A DNA stretch of 50,080 nucleotides, taken from contig CANJRI010000011.1 of assembly GCA_947476555.1 (NCBI GenBank), positions 1 through 50,080 of the forward strand, in the 5' to 3' direction. This DNA comes from Caulobacteraceae bacterium (GTDB lineage: Bacteria; Pseudomonadota; Alphaproteobacteria; Caulobacterales; Caulobacteraceae). The notes beneath the pieces were generated by a model that worked only from the letters and a program-made list of their open reading frames with translations, did no database searches and was not told where the DNA came from. A program made the position numbers and the translations under genes. This document shows positions 25,551 through 33,329 of the stretch, in pieces. Each line of letters begins with the position of its first letter. Position 1 is the first letter of the stretch.

Positions 25551-26024
25551 ATGGTTTCGTTGCGAGTCAACGGCGCGACCCACGAGGTGGACGTCGATCC
25601 GGCGACGCCTCTTCTCTACGTCCTGCGAAACGATCTCCGCCTGAGTGGTCCGCGCTTCGGCTGCGGCCTCGGACAATGCGGCACCTGCACCGTCATCATC
25701 GATGGGGTCGCCGCCCGTTCCTGCATCGTGAACGTCGGGCGGGCGAGCGGCGAGATCACGACGCTCGAAGGTCTCTCGAAGGATGGCGCGCTGGACCCGC
25801 TCCAGCAGGCCTGGATCGACGAACAGGCGGTGCAGTGCGGGTACTGCCAGAATGGCCAGATCATGACCGCCCGGGCGCTGCTCAACAAGAATCCGAACCC
25901 CACGGACGCCGAGATCCGCCAGGGCATGGAGGGCGTGCTCTGCCGCTGCATGACCTACTACCGGGTCCAGGCCGCGATCAAACGCGCGGCGGGCCGGCCG
26001 GTCACCCCCTCGCGGGGGGCGTGA
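25551..26024 (+). CDS. 2Fe-2S subunit of a molybdenum hydroxylase (IorA-like)
   Basis: A 157-residue iron-sulfur subunit of the xanthine-dehydrogenase family, closest in style to isoquinoline 1-oxidoreductase alpha. All eight cluster cysteines are present: C38, C43, C46 and C58 (plant-ferredoxin type) and C96, C99, C131 and C133. It passes electrons from the molybdopterin centre to an acceptor. No FAD subunit is encoded nearby, which points to a cytochrome or quinone acceptor as in IorAB. It has no signal of its own; export would be by piggyback with the Tat-bearing large subunit, whose gene starts 1 base after this stop. GGGGAG lies 10 bases upstream of the ATG. Confidence 0.95.
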   Translation: MVSLRVNGATHEVDVDPATPLLYVLRNDLRLSGPRFGCGLGQCGTCTVIIDGVAARSCIVNVGRASGEITTLEGLSKDGALDPLQQAWIDEQAVQCGYCQNGQIMTARALLNKNPNPTDAEIRQGMEGVLCRCMTYYRVQAAIKRAAGRPVTPSRGA

Positions 26025-26025
26025 C

Positions 26026-28392
26026 ATGACCCTGCTCCGCTTCCCGAAGGCCATCGAAGACGCCCTGCAGGCCGGCGACCTTTCGCAATCCCGCAGAGGC
26101 TTTCTCGGCGCCTCGGGCGCCCTGGTGTTCAGCCTGGCCATCAGCGCGCCGGCGGGCAAGGCGCTGGCGCAGGTCGCCGCCGCGGGCCCTTACGTCGATC
26201 CGGATTTCCGCCAGCTCGACACCTGGATCGTGATCCACCCGGACAACACCGCGACCTTCTTCGTCGGCAAGACCGACGGCGGCCAGGGCACCGGCACCGC
26301 CTTCCGGCAGATGATGTCGGACGAACTCGACATCGCCTTCGACAAGACCCGCGTGGTCATGGGCACCACCGACGTGACGCCGGACCAGGGGGGCTCGGGC
26401 GGTTCCGACGCCATCGAGACCGACGGCTGGCCGATGCGAAGAGTGGCCGCCGAGGCGCGGCGCGCGTTGCTCGACCTGGCGTCCAAGCGTCTCGATACGC
26501 CGGTGGCCGGCCTCGTCGTGCGCGACGGGGCGATCTCCGTTACCGCGGACCCCACGAAGTCGGTCACCTATGCAGAACTGGTAGGCGGCAAACGCTTCGA
26601 CGTCGCGCTCACCGGGCGCAACATCAACGACACCACCGGCGTCGCCACCGTCAAGCGCGTGGAGGAGCTGCGCGTGGTTGGCCAGTCGCTGCCGCGCTAC
26701 GACATTCCGCCCAAGGTGGACGGCTCCCAGACCTGGGCCGTGGACGCCAAGCGGCCGGGCATGGTCCACGCCCGCAACGTCAAGCCGCCGATGGTCGGCG
26801 CGAAGCTTCGCAGTATCGACCAATCGTCGGTCTCCAGCCTCCCGGGCTTCATCAAGGTGGTGAGCGCCGGCAACTACGTCGCCGTCGTCTGCGAGCGGGA
26901 AGAGCAGGCGATCCGCGCCGCGCGTCAGCTGAAGGCCGTGTGGGAGCCGCCGGTGACGGCGCCGTTCCCCACCTCGGAGAAGCTGTTCGACTATATGCGC
27001 GCCGCTACGCCGACCTCGGCGAGCGCGCCGGAGGTCAAGGGCGATCCCGATGCGGCGTTCGCCAGGGCCAGCCGGGTCATCGAGGCCGAGTTCGAGGTGC
27101 CGTTCCAGGGGCATACGGCGATCGGCCCAGCCCATGCGATGGCCGATCCCAGCGACGGCCAGATCACCATCTATTCGAACGACATGAAGTCCTACGGCCT
27201 GCGCAACGGGGTCGCGGAATTCCTGAAGATGCCGCGTGAGCGCGTCCGCGTCGTCTACATGGAGGGGCCCCAGGTCTATGGCCGCACCGCCGCCGACGAC
27301 GTCGGGTTCGAGGCCGCCTTCCTGGCCCGGGAACTTGGCCGTCCCGTCCGGGTGCAGTGGATGCGCGACGAGGAGACGGCGTGGGACACCAAGGGGCCGG
27401 CCTACACCTTCAAGCTCCGGGGCGGGCTAGACGCCCAGGGCCGCCTGGTGGCGCTGGACTACGTGGCCCGCGCCGTCGACTACAACCACCTCGGATACAA
27501 CGTGCCCGACACGGTGCTGATCGCCCAGCTGATGGGCCGGCGGCCCGAGAAGCCGCCGGCGGGCAACGCCGAGACCCCGGCTGTGATGTACGCGATCCCC
27601 AACAGCCGGATGAGGGCGGAAGTCGTCAGCCTGCCGCTCGCGTGGGAAACCCCCCTGCGCACCGGCAACCTGCGCGATCCCAACGGGCCGCAGGTGACGT
27701 TCGCGTTCGAGTCGTTCATCGACGAGCTGGCGCAGGCGGCCGGCGCCGACCCGCTGCAGTTCCGGCTGGACATGATCGCCGCGAGCCCGGAGGACGCTGC
27801 GTTCAGGCGGGCGCGTTCGCTGGCCACCATCCGCGCCGCCGCCGAGACCTACGGATGGGACAAGCGGCCCTCGCCGCGCCCCCGCCAGAACGGCCCCGTG
27901 CTGACCGGGCGGGGCATCGCTTACACCTACCGGAGCAACACGGTGGTCGCGATGATCGCCGAGGTCGAGGTCAACCGGGACACCGGCCATGTGTTTGTAA
28001 AGCGGCTGGTGGTGGGCCACGACTGCGGCCTGGTCATCAACCCGGCGGGCGCGCGTAGCGCGGTGGAGTGCGGCTCGCTGCATGGTCTCAGCCGCGCGCT
28101 CTGGGAGGAGGTCCAGTTCGACACCCAGAAGGTCACCAGCGTGAACTGGGTCTCGCATCCCAGCCTGCGGCATTCCGATACTCCGGAGAAGATCGACGTG
28201 GTCCTGGTGAACGGCGATCCGAATCCGAAGCGTTCGGACCTGCCGCACTACGGCGCCGGCGAGACGAGCCACAAGCCGGTGATCGCCGCGGTGGCCAATG
28301 CGATCTACGACGCGACGGGGGTGCGGCTGCGCCGGGCGCCGTTCCGTAAGGAGCGGGTGCTCGCGGCGCTGAAGGCGGCCGGAAGGGCCTGA
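26026..28392 (+). CDS. Molybdopterin subunit of a periplasmic hydroxylase (IorB-like)
   Basis: A 788-residue large subunit of the molybdenum hydroxylase family, which adds water-derived oxygen to aldehydes or N-heteroaromatic rings. Residues 22-28 (SRRGFLG) followed by ALVFSLAISAPAGKA form a twin-arginine signal, so the folded complex should reach the periplasm. The catalytic glutamate is E746 in GAGETSHKP. Molybdopterin-binding stretches include GGQGTGTAFRQMM and the internal GPQVYGRTAADDVGFEAA. The second half matches the aldehyde oxidase/IorB layout, with the two tandem Mo-binding parts in one chain. Second gene of a four-gene operon; substrate unknown. Confidence 0.94.
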   Translation: MTLLRFPKAIEDALQAGDLSQSRRGFLGASGALVFSLAISAPAGKALAQVAAAGPYVDPDFRQLDTWIVIHPDNTATFFVGKTDGGQGTGTAFRQMMSDELDIAFDKTRVVMGTTDVTPDQGGSGGSDAIETDGWPMRRVAAEARRALLDLASKRLDTPVAGLVVRDGAISVTADPTKSVTYAELVGGKRFDVALTGRNINDTTGVATVKRVEELRVVGQSLPRYDIPPKVDGSQTWAVDAKRPGMVHARNVKPPMVGAKLRSIDQSSVSSLPGFIKVVSAGNYVAVVCEREEQAIRAARQLKAVWEPPVTAPFPTSEKLFDYMRAATPTSASAPEVKGDPDAAFARASRVIEAEFEVPFQGHTAIGPAHAMADPSDGQITIYSNDMKSYGLRNGVAEFLKMPRERVRVVYMEGPQVYGRTAADDVGFEAAFLARELGRPVRVQWMRDEETAWDTKGPAYTFKLRGGLDAQGRLVALDYVARAVDYNHLGYNVPDTVLIAQLMGRRPEKPPAGNAETPAVMYAIPNSRMRAEVVSLPLAWETPLRTGNLRDPNGPQVTFAFESFIDELAQAAGADPLQFRLDMIAASPEDAAFRRARSLATIRAAAETYGWDKRPSPRPRQNGPVLTGRGIAYTYRSNTVVAMIAEVEVNRDTGHVFVKRLVVGHDCGLVINPAGARSAVECGSLHGLSRALWEEVQFDTQKVTSVNWVSHPSLRHSDTPEKIDVVLVNGDPNPKRSDLPHYGAGETSHKPVIAAVANAIYDATGVRLRRAPFRKERVLAALKAAGRA

Positions 28393-28424
28393 CGCGCGAA
28401 GAAATAAGCCTGGGGAGGGTTGCT

Positions 28425-29558
28425 GTGCGTAGTTGGAGTGTTGGCCTGGCGGCGGCGGTCTTCGCCGGTCTGGCCGCGCCTGGAGGGGCGAGCGCGGCGC
28501 CTGGCGACGTGACCCTCGAATACCAATGCAACCCCTCCGGCAATATCCGATTCATCTGTGGGAGCGCCGCGCCCGAGGACATGGAGCGCATTCCTGGCAC
28601 CGATTGGGTGATCGCCACCGGCTATATGGGCCGGGTCGGGCTTCGCCTGGTCAGCGTCCGCGACGAAAAGATCGACAGCATCATCTACCCGTCGCCGCAG
28701 GCGGAGAAGAACCACGACCGCAGGCTCTACCCGGATTGCCCAGGCCCCCTCAGCGCGGAGGCGGAGGCCACGGCCTCGACGCACGGCACATCCCTGCAAC
28801 GCCGGCCGGACGGCGCCTGGACTCTCTACGTCACCCATCACGGATCCCGGGAATCCGTCGAGGTGTTCAAGGTCACGCCGATGGGCGCCCGACGCCCGAA
28901 GATCGCCTGGATAGGCTGTGTGGTCACTCCGGACGACGCGGTCCTGAACTCGGTCGCCGCGCTGCCGGACAATGGCTTTGCGGTCACCAATAGCTACCAG
29001 CGAGACCCTCACTGGGAATTCCCGGCCACCGTGGCGACGCAGGAGATCCATGCCAGCCCGATCGCAACCGCCGCCGCGCCCGGCATGCGGGAAAAGCGCA
29101 GCCGGGGAGAGAACACCGGCTACATCCTCGAATGGCGTCCCGGCTCCGGCTGGAAAAAACTCGAGGGCAGCGACGCGTCCGCGCCCAATGGGCTCACCGC
29201 CTCCGAAGATGGACGCGATGTCTACGCCGTCTATGTTCCGGCCGGCCTCATGCACCTGACGCGTCAAGCCGAGGGCCCCCCTTTGCGGGAGGATGTCGCC
29301 CTCAGCGTGCGGGGTGACAACGTCAAGCTTTCGCCCGATGGGCGAAGGCTGTTGATCGGCGGGGTCCCGGTCGGCGCCACGACCTTCGACAGCGGCCGGA
29401 TCCTGGTGATGGACACCCAGACGCTGAAGCCGATCCAGGAGATCGTCTCGCCGATCGCGGCGCCCACAACCGCGCTGGCGGTCGGCCGCGACCTGTGGGT
29501 GGGCTCAGGAAGGATCAATCGGATCGTCATCCTGCCGGGATCAGGCGGTTCGCGTTAG
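28425..29558 (+). CDS. Secreted propeller-like protein, copy 1
   Basis: A 377-residue exported protein with a signal peptide (cut near ASA, residue 24). The sequence has the look of SMP-30/gluconolactonase-like propellers: repeats such as NGLTASEDGRDVYAVYVPAG and NVKLSPDGRRLLIGG, and RPDGAWTLYVTHHGSRESVE. Cysteines in CNPSGNIRFICGS, YPDCPGP and IGCVV could form disulfides. It is about three-quarters identical by eye to the next gene, so this is a tandem duplicate. It starts at GTG with GGGGAGGG 7 bases upstream, 32 bases after the molybdenum hydroxylase gene. A lactonase or arylesterase role is possible; unproven. Confidence 0.82.
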   Translation: MRSWSVGLAAAVFAGLAAPGGASAAPGDVTLEYQCNPSGNIRFICGSAAPEDMERIPGTDWVIATGYMGRVGLRLVSVRDEKIDSIIYPSPQAEKNHDRRLYPDCPGPLSAEAEATASTHGTSLQRRPDGAWTLYVTHHGSRESVEVFKVTPMGARRPKIAWIGCVVTPDDAVLNSVAALPDNGFAVTNSYQRDPHWEFPATVATQEIHASPIATAAAPGMREKRSRGENTGYILEWRPGSGWKKLEGSDASAPNGLTASEDGRDVYAVYVPAGLMHLTRQAEGPPLREDVALSVRGDNVKLSPDGRRLLIGGVPVGATTFDSGRILVMDTQTLKPIQEIVSPIAAPTTALAVGRDLWVGSGRINRIVILPGSGGSR

Positions 29559-29586
29559 CCACGGCGGCGAGAGAGGGAGGTTCGAC

Positions 29587-30714
29587 TTGCGCAACTGGAT
29601 TCTCGGGACGGCCGCGGCGATCGTCGCCGGTCTAGGAGCGCCGGCCGACAGCGGCGCGGCGCCAAGCCGGGTCACGCTGGAATACAGCTGCACGCCTGCG
29701 GGCGAGATCCGCTTCATCTGTGGCAGCGGGGCGCCCGAGGACCTGGAGCGTATCCCGGGCACCAATTGGGTCATCGCGACCGGCTTCGCCGGGCGAGTGG
29801 GACTGCGCCTGGTCAACGTCCGCAGCGAAAGCATCGACAGCATCGTCTTCCCTTCGCCGCAGGCGGAGAAGACCCACGACCGCAGCCTTTATCCGAACTG
29901 TCCCGGCCCCCTCAGCGCAGAGGCCGAGGCTACGGCCTCGACCCACGGCACGTCTTTGCAGCGCCGGCCGGACGGAGCCTTCACCCTCTACGTGACCCAC
30001 CACGGCGCGCGGGAATCGGTCGAGGTGTTCAAGATCACCCCGATGGGCGCTCGGCGTCCCAAGATCGCCTGGATTGGCTGCGTGGTCGCCCCGGACGACG
30101 CGATCCTCAACGCCGTCGCCGCCTTGCCCGGGAACGGGTTCGCGGTCACCAACATGTTCCGGCGAAACCCCAACTGGGTGATCGCCTCCAACGTCGCGGT
30201 GCAGGAGATCTATGGAAGTCCCATGGCCGACGCCGCCGCGCCGGGCATGCGGGAAAGAAGCGGCCGGGGCGAGAACACGGGCTACCTGCTCGAATGGCAT
30301 CCCGGGTCCGGCTGGAAGAAGCTGGAGGGGACCGACGCGCCGACCCCCAACGGGATCGCCGCCTCGGAGGACGGCCGCTATCTCTATTCGGTGTATTCGC
30401 CGGGCAAGCTGATGCGGCTGACCCGAGGGGCCGGCGCTCCGCGGCGCGAGGACGTCTCGGTCGGCGTGCGCGGCGACAACATCAAGCTGTCGGCCGACGG
30501 CCGGACCCTACTGATCGGCGGTTCGCCGACGGACGCAACCGGCTTCGGCCAGGGCAAGATCGTGATGGCGGACGCCCAGACCCTGAAGCCGGTCCAGGAG
30601 GTCGACTCGCCGATCGCGGGCGCCACCACCGCGCTTCCGGTCGGCCGCGACCTGTGGGTCGGTTCGGCGAGGCTCAACCGGATCGTTATTCTTCCCGGGC
30701 CGAGCGCCCGCTAG
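29587..30714 (+). CDS. Secreted propeller-like protein, copy 2
   Basis: A 375-residue exported paralogue of the preceding gene, with a signal peptide (MRNWILGTAAAIVAGLGAPA onward). All cysteines line up with those of copy 1 (CTPAGEIRFICGS, YPNCPGP, IGCVV), as do the repeat cores NIKLSADGRTLLIGG and NGIAASEDGRYLYSVYSPG. The clearest differences are at FRRNPNWVIASNVAVQEIYG and the carboxyl-terminal quarter. It begins at TTG with GGGAGG 6 bases upstream, 28 bases after copy 1. Last gene of the operon; a hairpin follows at 30749-30775. The duplication may give two substrate specificities. Confidence 0.82.
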   Translation: MRNWILGTAAAIVAGLGAPADSGAAPSRVTLEYSCTPAGEIRFICGSGAPEDLERIPGTNWVIATGFAGRVGLRLVNVRSESIDSIVFPSPQAEKTHDRSLYPNCPGPLSAEAEATASTHGTSLQRRPDGAFTLYVTHHGARESVEVFKITPMGARRPKIAWIGCVVAPDDAILNAVAALPGNGFAVTNMFRRNPNWVIASNVAVQEIYGSPMADAAAPGMRERSGRGENTGYLLEWHPGSGWKKLEGTDAPTPNGIAASEDGRYLYSVYSPGKLMRLTRGAGAPRREDVSVGVRGDNIKLSADGRTLLIGGSPTDATGFGQGKIVMADAQTLKPVQEVDSPIAGATTALPVGRDLWVGSARLNRIVILPGPSAR

Positions 30715-30748
30715 GCGCCGTTCCGCCGAGACGTCGCAGGCAAGAAAA

Positions 30749-30775
30749 GGGCGCGGGAAGCATCTTCCCGCGCCC
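30749..30775 (-). terminator. Intrinsic terminator, 12-bp perfect stem
   Basis: GGGCGCGGGAAG at 30749-30760 pairs without mismatch with CTTCCCGCGCCC at 30764-30775 around a 3-base loop. On the - strand the stem is followed by TTTTCTT, so it is a good terminator for the metallo-beta-lactamase gene. On the + strand only AATTC follows, but the stem may also stop or protect the mRNA of the propeller genes. Confidence 0.8.
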
Positions 30776-30800
30776 AATTCGTGATCAATGAAGTCTTGTC

Positions 30801-31850
30801 TTAGCGAGCTGCGACCGTGGGGTTCAGCGCGGCCTTCCGCTTCAGCCACTCGTGGTACTCGAGCCACGCGAAGGTCATGTAGGGAATCCCGCGGGGGCAA
30901 TCCAGCTGGCCGGGCTGCCGGGGCGGGCCGTTGGGGTTGCGAACGCCCCGCGGCGGAACGTCCTGGTCGCCGAAGGCCGTCTTGATCTCCGCCAGCGATT
31001 TGCCGGCTTCGGCCATTTCATCGACGACCTTCCGCTCAGCGGCGAGCCCGTCCCGCAGGTCGCGGATCTGGGCCTTGTCGAAGGTGGACGTCCCGTGCCC
31101 GGGGACGAAGACGGTGGCGTCCAGGCTGAGCAGAAGGTCGGCGCCCTTCAGCCAGCCCTCGATCGAGCCGCCCTTCTCGTACTTGAACCACATGGTGCGG
31201 TTATATTTGCCTTTGACCCGCGGGCTCTCGTCTTTCATCAGGAAATCGCCCGCGAACACCATCTTGTGGTCGGGGAAATAGATGATCAGATCGCCGCTGG
31301 TGTGGGCGGGGCCCGGGTGGAGCAGAGAGACCCGGACGCCGTCGATGCGGGTGTCGAGCCGGGTGCCGTTCACCACCTTGGTCGGGAAATAATCCGGGTG
31401 CTGGAAGCCGTGGCCGCCGTCGACCTCGACCGTGATCAGCTGGTGGATGGACCGCTGTTCGAAGTCATTGCCGGCGTGCGCGATGATCTGGGTGTCGCGC
31501 GGGAAGGCCATGGCGCCGTTGATATGGTCGCAGTCGCTATGCGTCTCGATCAGGTACTTGACGGGCTTGGGCGTGATTTCCCGGATCTTGCGGAGCATCT
31601 CGGGGGCCGTTGCGGCGCTCGGCGAGGTGTCGATGACGATCACGCTGGTGTCGCCGATGACGAACCCGGCGTTGGTCCCGGAGTCCATCCAATAGGCCTT
31701 ACCCGGCACGACCGGCATGACGTTCATGCGGATGTTCGGGCGGGCGGCGGCGGGCGCCTGAGCGTGGGACGGCGATGTCACCGGGGCCTGGAACGCGACG
31801 GCCGCCAAGGCGAGAATGGAAACAGTCTGCAGTATTTTAAACGGACGCAT
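30801..31850 (-). CDS. Exported metallo-beta-lactamase-fold hydrolase
   Basis: A 349-residue protein with a signal peptide (MRPFKILQTVSILALAAVAF, cut near SHAQ). The MBL fold is marked by THSDCDHING (H104, D106, D108, H109), H183 in GPAHTSGD, D202 in FAGDF and H252 in PGHGT. The usual second His of HxHxDH is Asp (HSDCDH), a variant known in some MBL subfamilies and similar to the HxExDH of flavodiiron proteins. The ATG at 31850 has a near-perfect AAGGAGGT 6 bases upstream. It is the second gene of a - strand pair, 58 bases after the NHL lipoprotein. Probably hydrolyses an ester, lactone or lactam. Confidence 0.9.
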   Translation of the reverse strand: MRPFKILQTVSILALAAVAFQAPVTSPSHAQAPAAARPNIRMNVMPVVPGKAYWMDSGTNAGFVIGDTSVIVIDTSPSAATAPEMLRKIREITPKPVKYLIETHSDCDHINGAMAFPRDTQIIAHAGNDFEQRSIHQLITVEVDGGHGFQHPDYFPTKVVNGTRLDTRIDGVRVSLLHPGPAHTSGDLIIYFPDHKMVFAGDFLMKDESPRVKGKYNRTMWFKYEKGGSIEGWLKGADLLLSLDATVFVPGHGTSTFDKAQIRDLRDGLAAERKVVDEMAEAGKSLAEIKTAFGDQDVPPRGVRNPNGPPRQPGQLDCPRGIPYMTFAWLEYHEWLKRKAALNPTVAAR

Positions 31851-31908
31851 CCGCAACCTCCTTGCGCCGCGGCGGTTTTGTCCGCCGCGGCTTATTTTTG
31901 ACCAGTGC

Positions 31909-33096
31909 TTACTTTACGAGATTCCAGCGCTGGATGCGAGCACCCGCCGCCGCTTCACCGGTGTAGACGTTACCCTTCATATCGGTGACGCCGAGGTGGA
32001 CGTGGTTCAGGCAGCCGATCATCTGGCCGCCGCAGCCTCCGATGAACCCGACTTCCTTCATCGTCTTCCGGTCGAGGATGTGGACCTTCTTGTTCCCGCC
32101 GTCGCCGATGTAGACGTACTTCATGTCGGGATCGCGCGAGAACGAGAAGTTGTAGACGGTGCCCGTCGGGAACGTCGACTCGCGAGCCACGAAGTGCTCA
32201 TCGATGTAGGTGCCGTCGATCTTGAAGCGCTGGATGCGGTTGCCGACGCGGTCGGCGACCCACACGGTCCCATCGGGCGTGATGGTGACGCCGTGCACGG
32301 TCGACCACGACTCGGCGCCGGCGCCTTCAAAGGTCCGGGTCGGTTCGGGGGAGGCCATACGCTTCAGCTTGGGATCGTAGGCGTCCTTCGGCGGCGGCTT
32401 GCCATAGGCGCCCCACATCCGCTTGAAGGCGCCGGTGTCGGCGTCGAACACGATGATGCGGCGGTTCTCGTAGCCGTCGGTGACGAACACTTCGTTGGTC
32501 GCCGGCCACACCGCGATGCCAGTGCCGCCGTGAATGTTCTTGGTGTCGGAGTTACCGCAGCAGCCAACCTCGGTGCTGCCACCGATCTGCATCAGGAACT
32601 TACCATTGTAGTCGAACTTCAGGACGTGGGTCTCGCCCTCGCCGTGGCCGGTGAGCCAGACGTTGTCCTTGTCGTCCACATAGATGGTGTGGGGGCGGGC
32701 CGAGGGCATGTAACCGCCCTTGGTGGCGGCCTCGCCGGACGTGCGCCAGGATTTCACCACGTCGCCGGCGTCATTGAACGCGATGACTTCCGGGGCGCGG
32801 ATGCAGCAATAGCCTGCGCCGCGTTCCTTGACCGTATCGTAGTCGTTCAGGGCCACCGATTGGTTGGCGGTCCAGACCAGGCCGTGCTTGTCGACGTAGA
32901 TGCCGGTGAGCGGGCCGATCTGCCAGTTGTCGGGCAGCATCTTGGGCCAGCTGGCGTCCAGGGCGAACTTGGTGCCGTCGCCTGCCGGGGCGGACGACGA
33001 GGCCCCCTTTTCCCCACCTGGCGAACAGGCGGCGGCCATAAGCAACACGGCGGCCGAAGCCGCACGCGCAAATTGTTTCAACGAGATCATGTTCAT
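31909..33096 (-). CDS. NHL-repeat propeller lipoprotein with vicinal cysteines
   Basis: A 395-residue exported protein. MAAAC (C24) is a lipobox, so it is likely membrane-anchored. The remainder is a six-bladed NHL-type propeller: repeats such as PHTIYVDDKDNVWLTG, HGVTITPDGTVWVADRVGN and KYVYIGDGGNKKVHILDR. Two adjacent-cysteine pairs (C97-C98 and C179-C180) plus C355 and C362 are unusual for such a fold and could form vicinal disulfides, bind metal or contact a redox partner. The ATG at 33096 has GGGGGAG 8 bases upstream; an in-frame ATG at 33090 is close. It precedes the MBL gene and is divergent from the cyclase. Relatives include peptidylglycine-amidating lyase-like proteins. Confidence 0.87.
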   Translation of the reverse strand: MNMISLKQFARAASAAVLLMAAACSPGGEKGASSSAPAGDGTKFALDASWPKMLPDNWQIGPLTGIYVDKHGLVWTANQSVALNDYDTVKERGAGYCCIRAPEVIAFNDAGDVVKSWRTSGEAATKGGYMPSARPHTIYVDDKDNVWLTGHGEGETHVLKFDYNGKFLMQIGGSTEVGCCGNSDTKNIHGGTGIAVWPATNEVFVTDGYENRRIIVFDADTGAFKRMWGAYGKPPPKDAYDPKLKRMASPEPTRTFEGAGAESWSTVHGVTITPDGTVWVADRVGNRIQRFKIDGTYIDEHFVARESTFPTGTVYNFSFSRDPDMKYVYIGDGGNKKVHILDRKTMKEVGFIGGCGGQMIGCLNHVHLGVTDMKGNVYTGEAAAGARIQRWNLVK

Positions 33097-33329
33097 CTGG
33101 GCGCTCCCCCTAGTTGAGCCATCGGTTGTGGATCAACTTTTTGTTTGACGGGCGACTGTGTTCGATCCCAAGGGGACTCGTCAAGCCGGCACAGGTGATG
33201 CTTCGTCATTTCAGGCTTAAGGCGGGGCGCGCCGCTCGGCCGCGTGACGGTCGCGGCCCCTCATGGACGGCGGGGCTTGCGTTGGGCCTTCCAACGTTCT
33301 CTCTGCCGCCAAGCCTGGGGAGGAATTGC
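33097..33329. other. Divergent intergenic region, NHL lipoprotein / cyclase
   Basis: These 233 bases must hold the promoters of both divergent transcripts. An A/T-rich tract (TTGTGGATCAACTTTTTGTTTG, about 33127-33148, given here only as landmarks) lies nearer the NHL gene, with a small dyad GTTG/CAAC around TGGAT. I cannot name a regulator and see no strong palindrome. The part near the cyclase is GC-rich and ends with the ribosome site GGGGAGGA before 33330. Confidence 0.4.
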
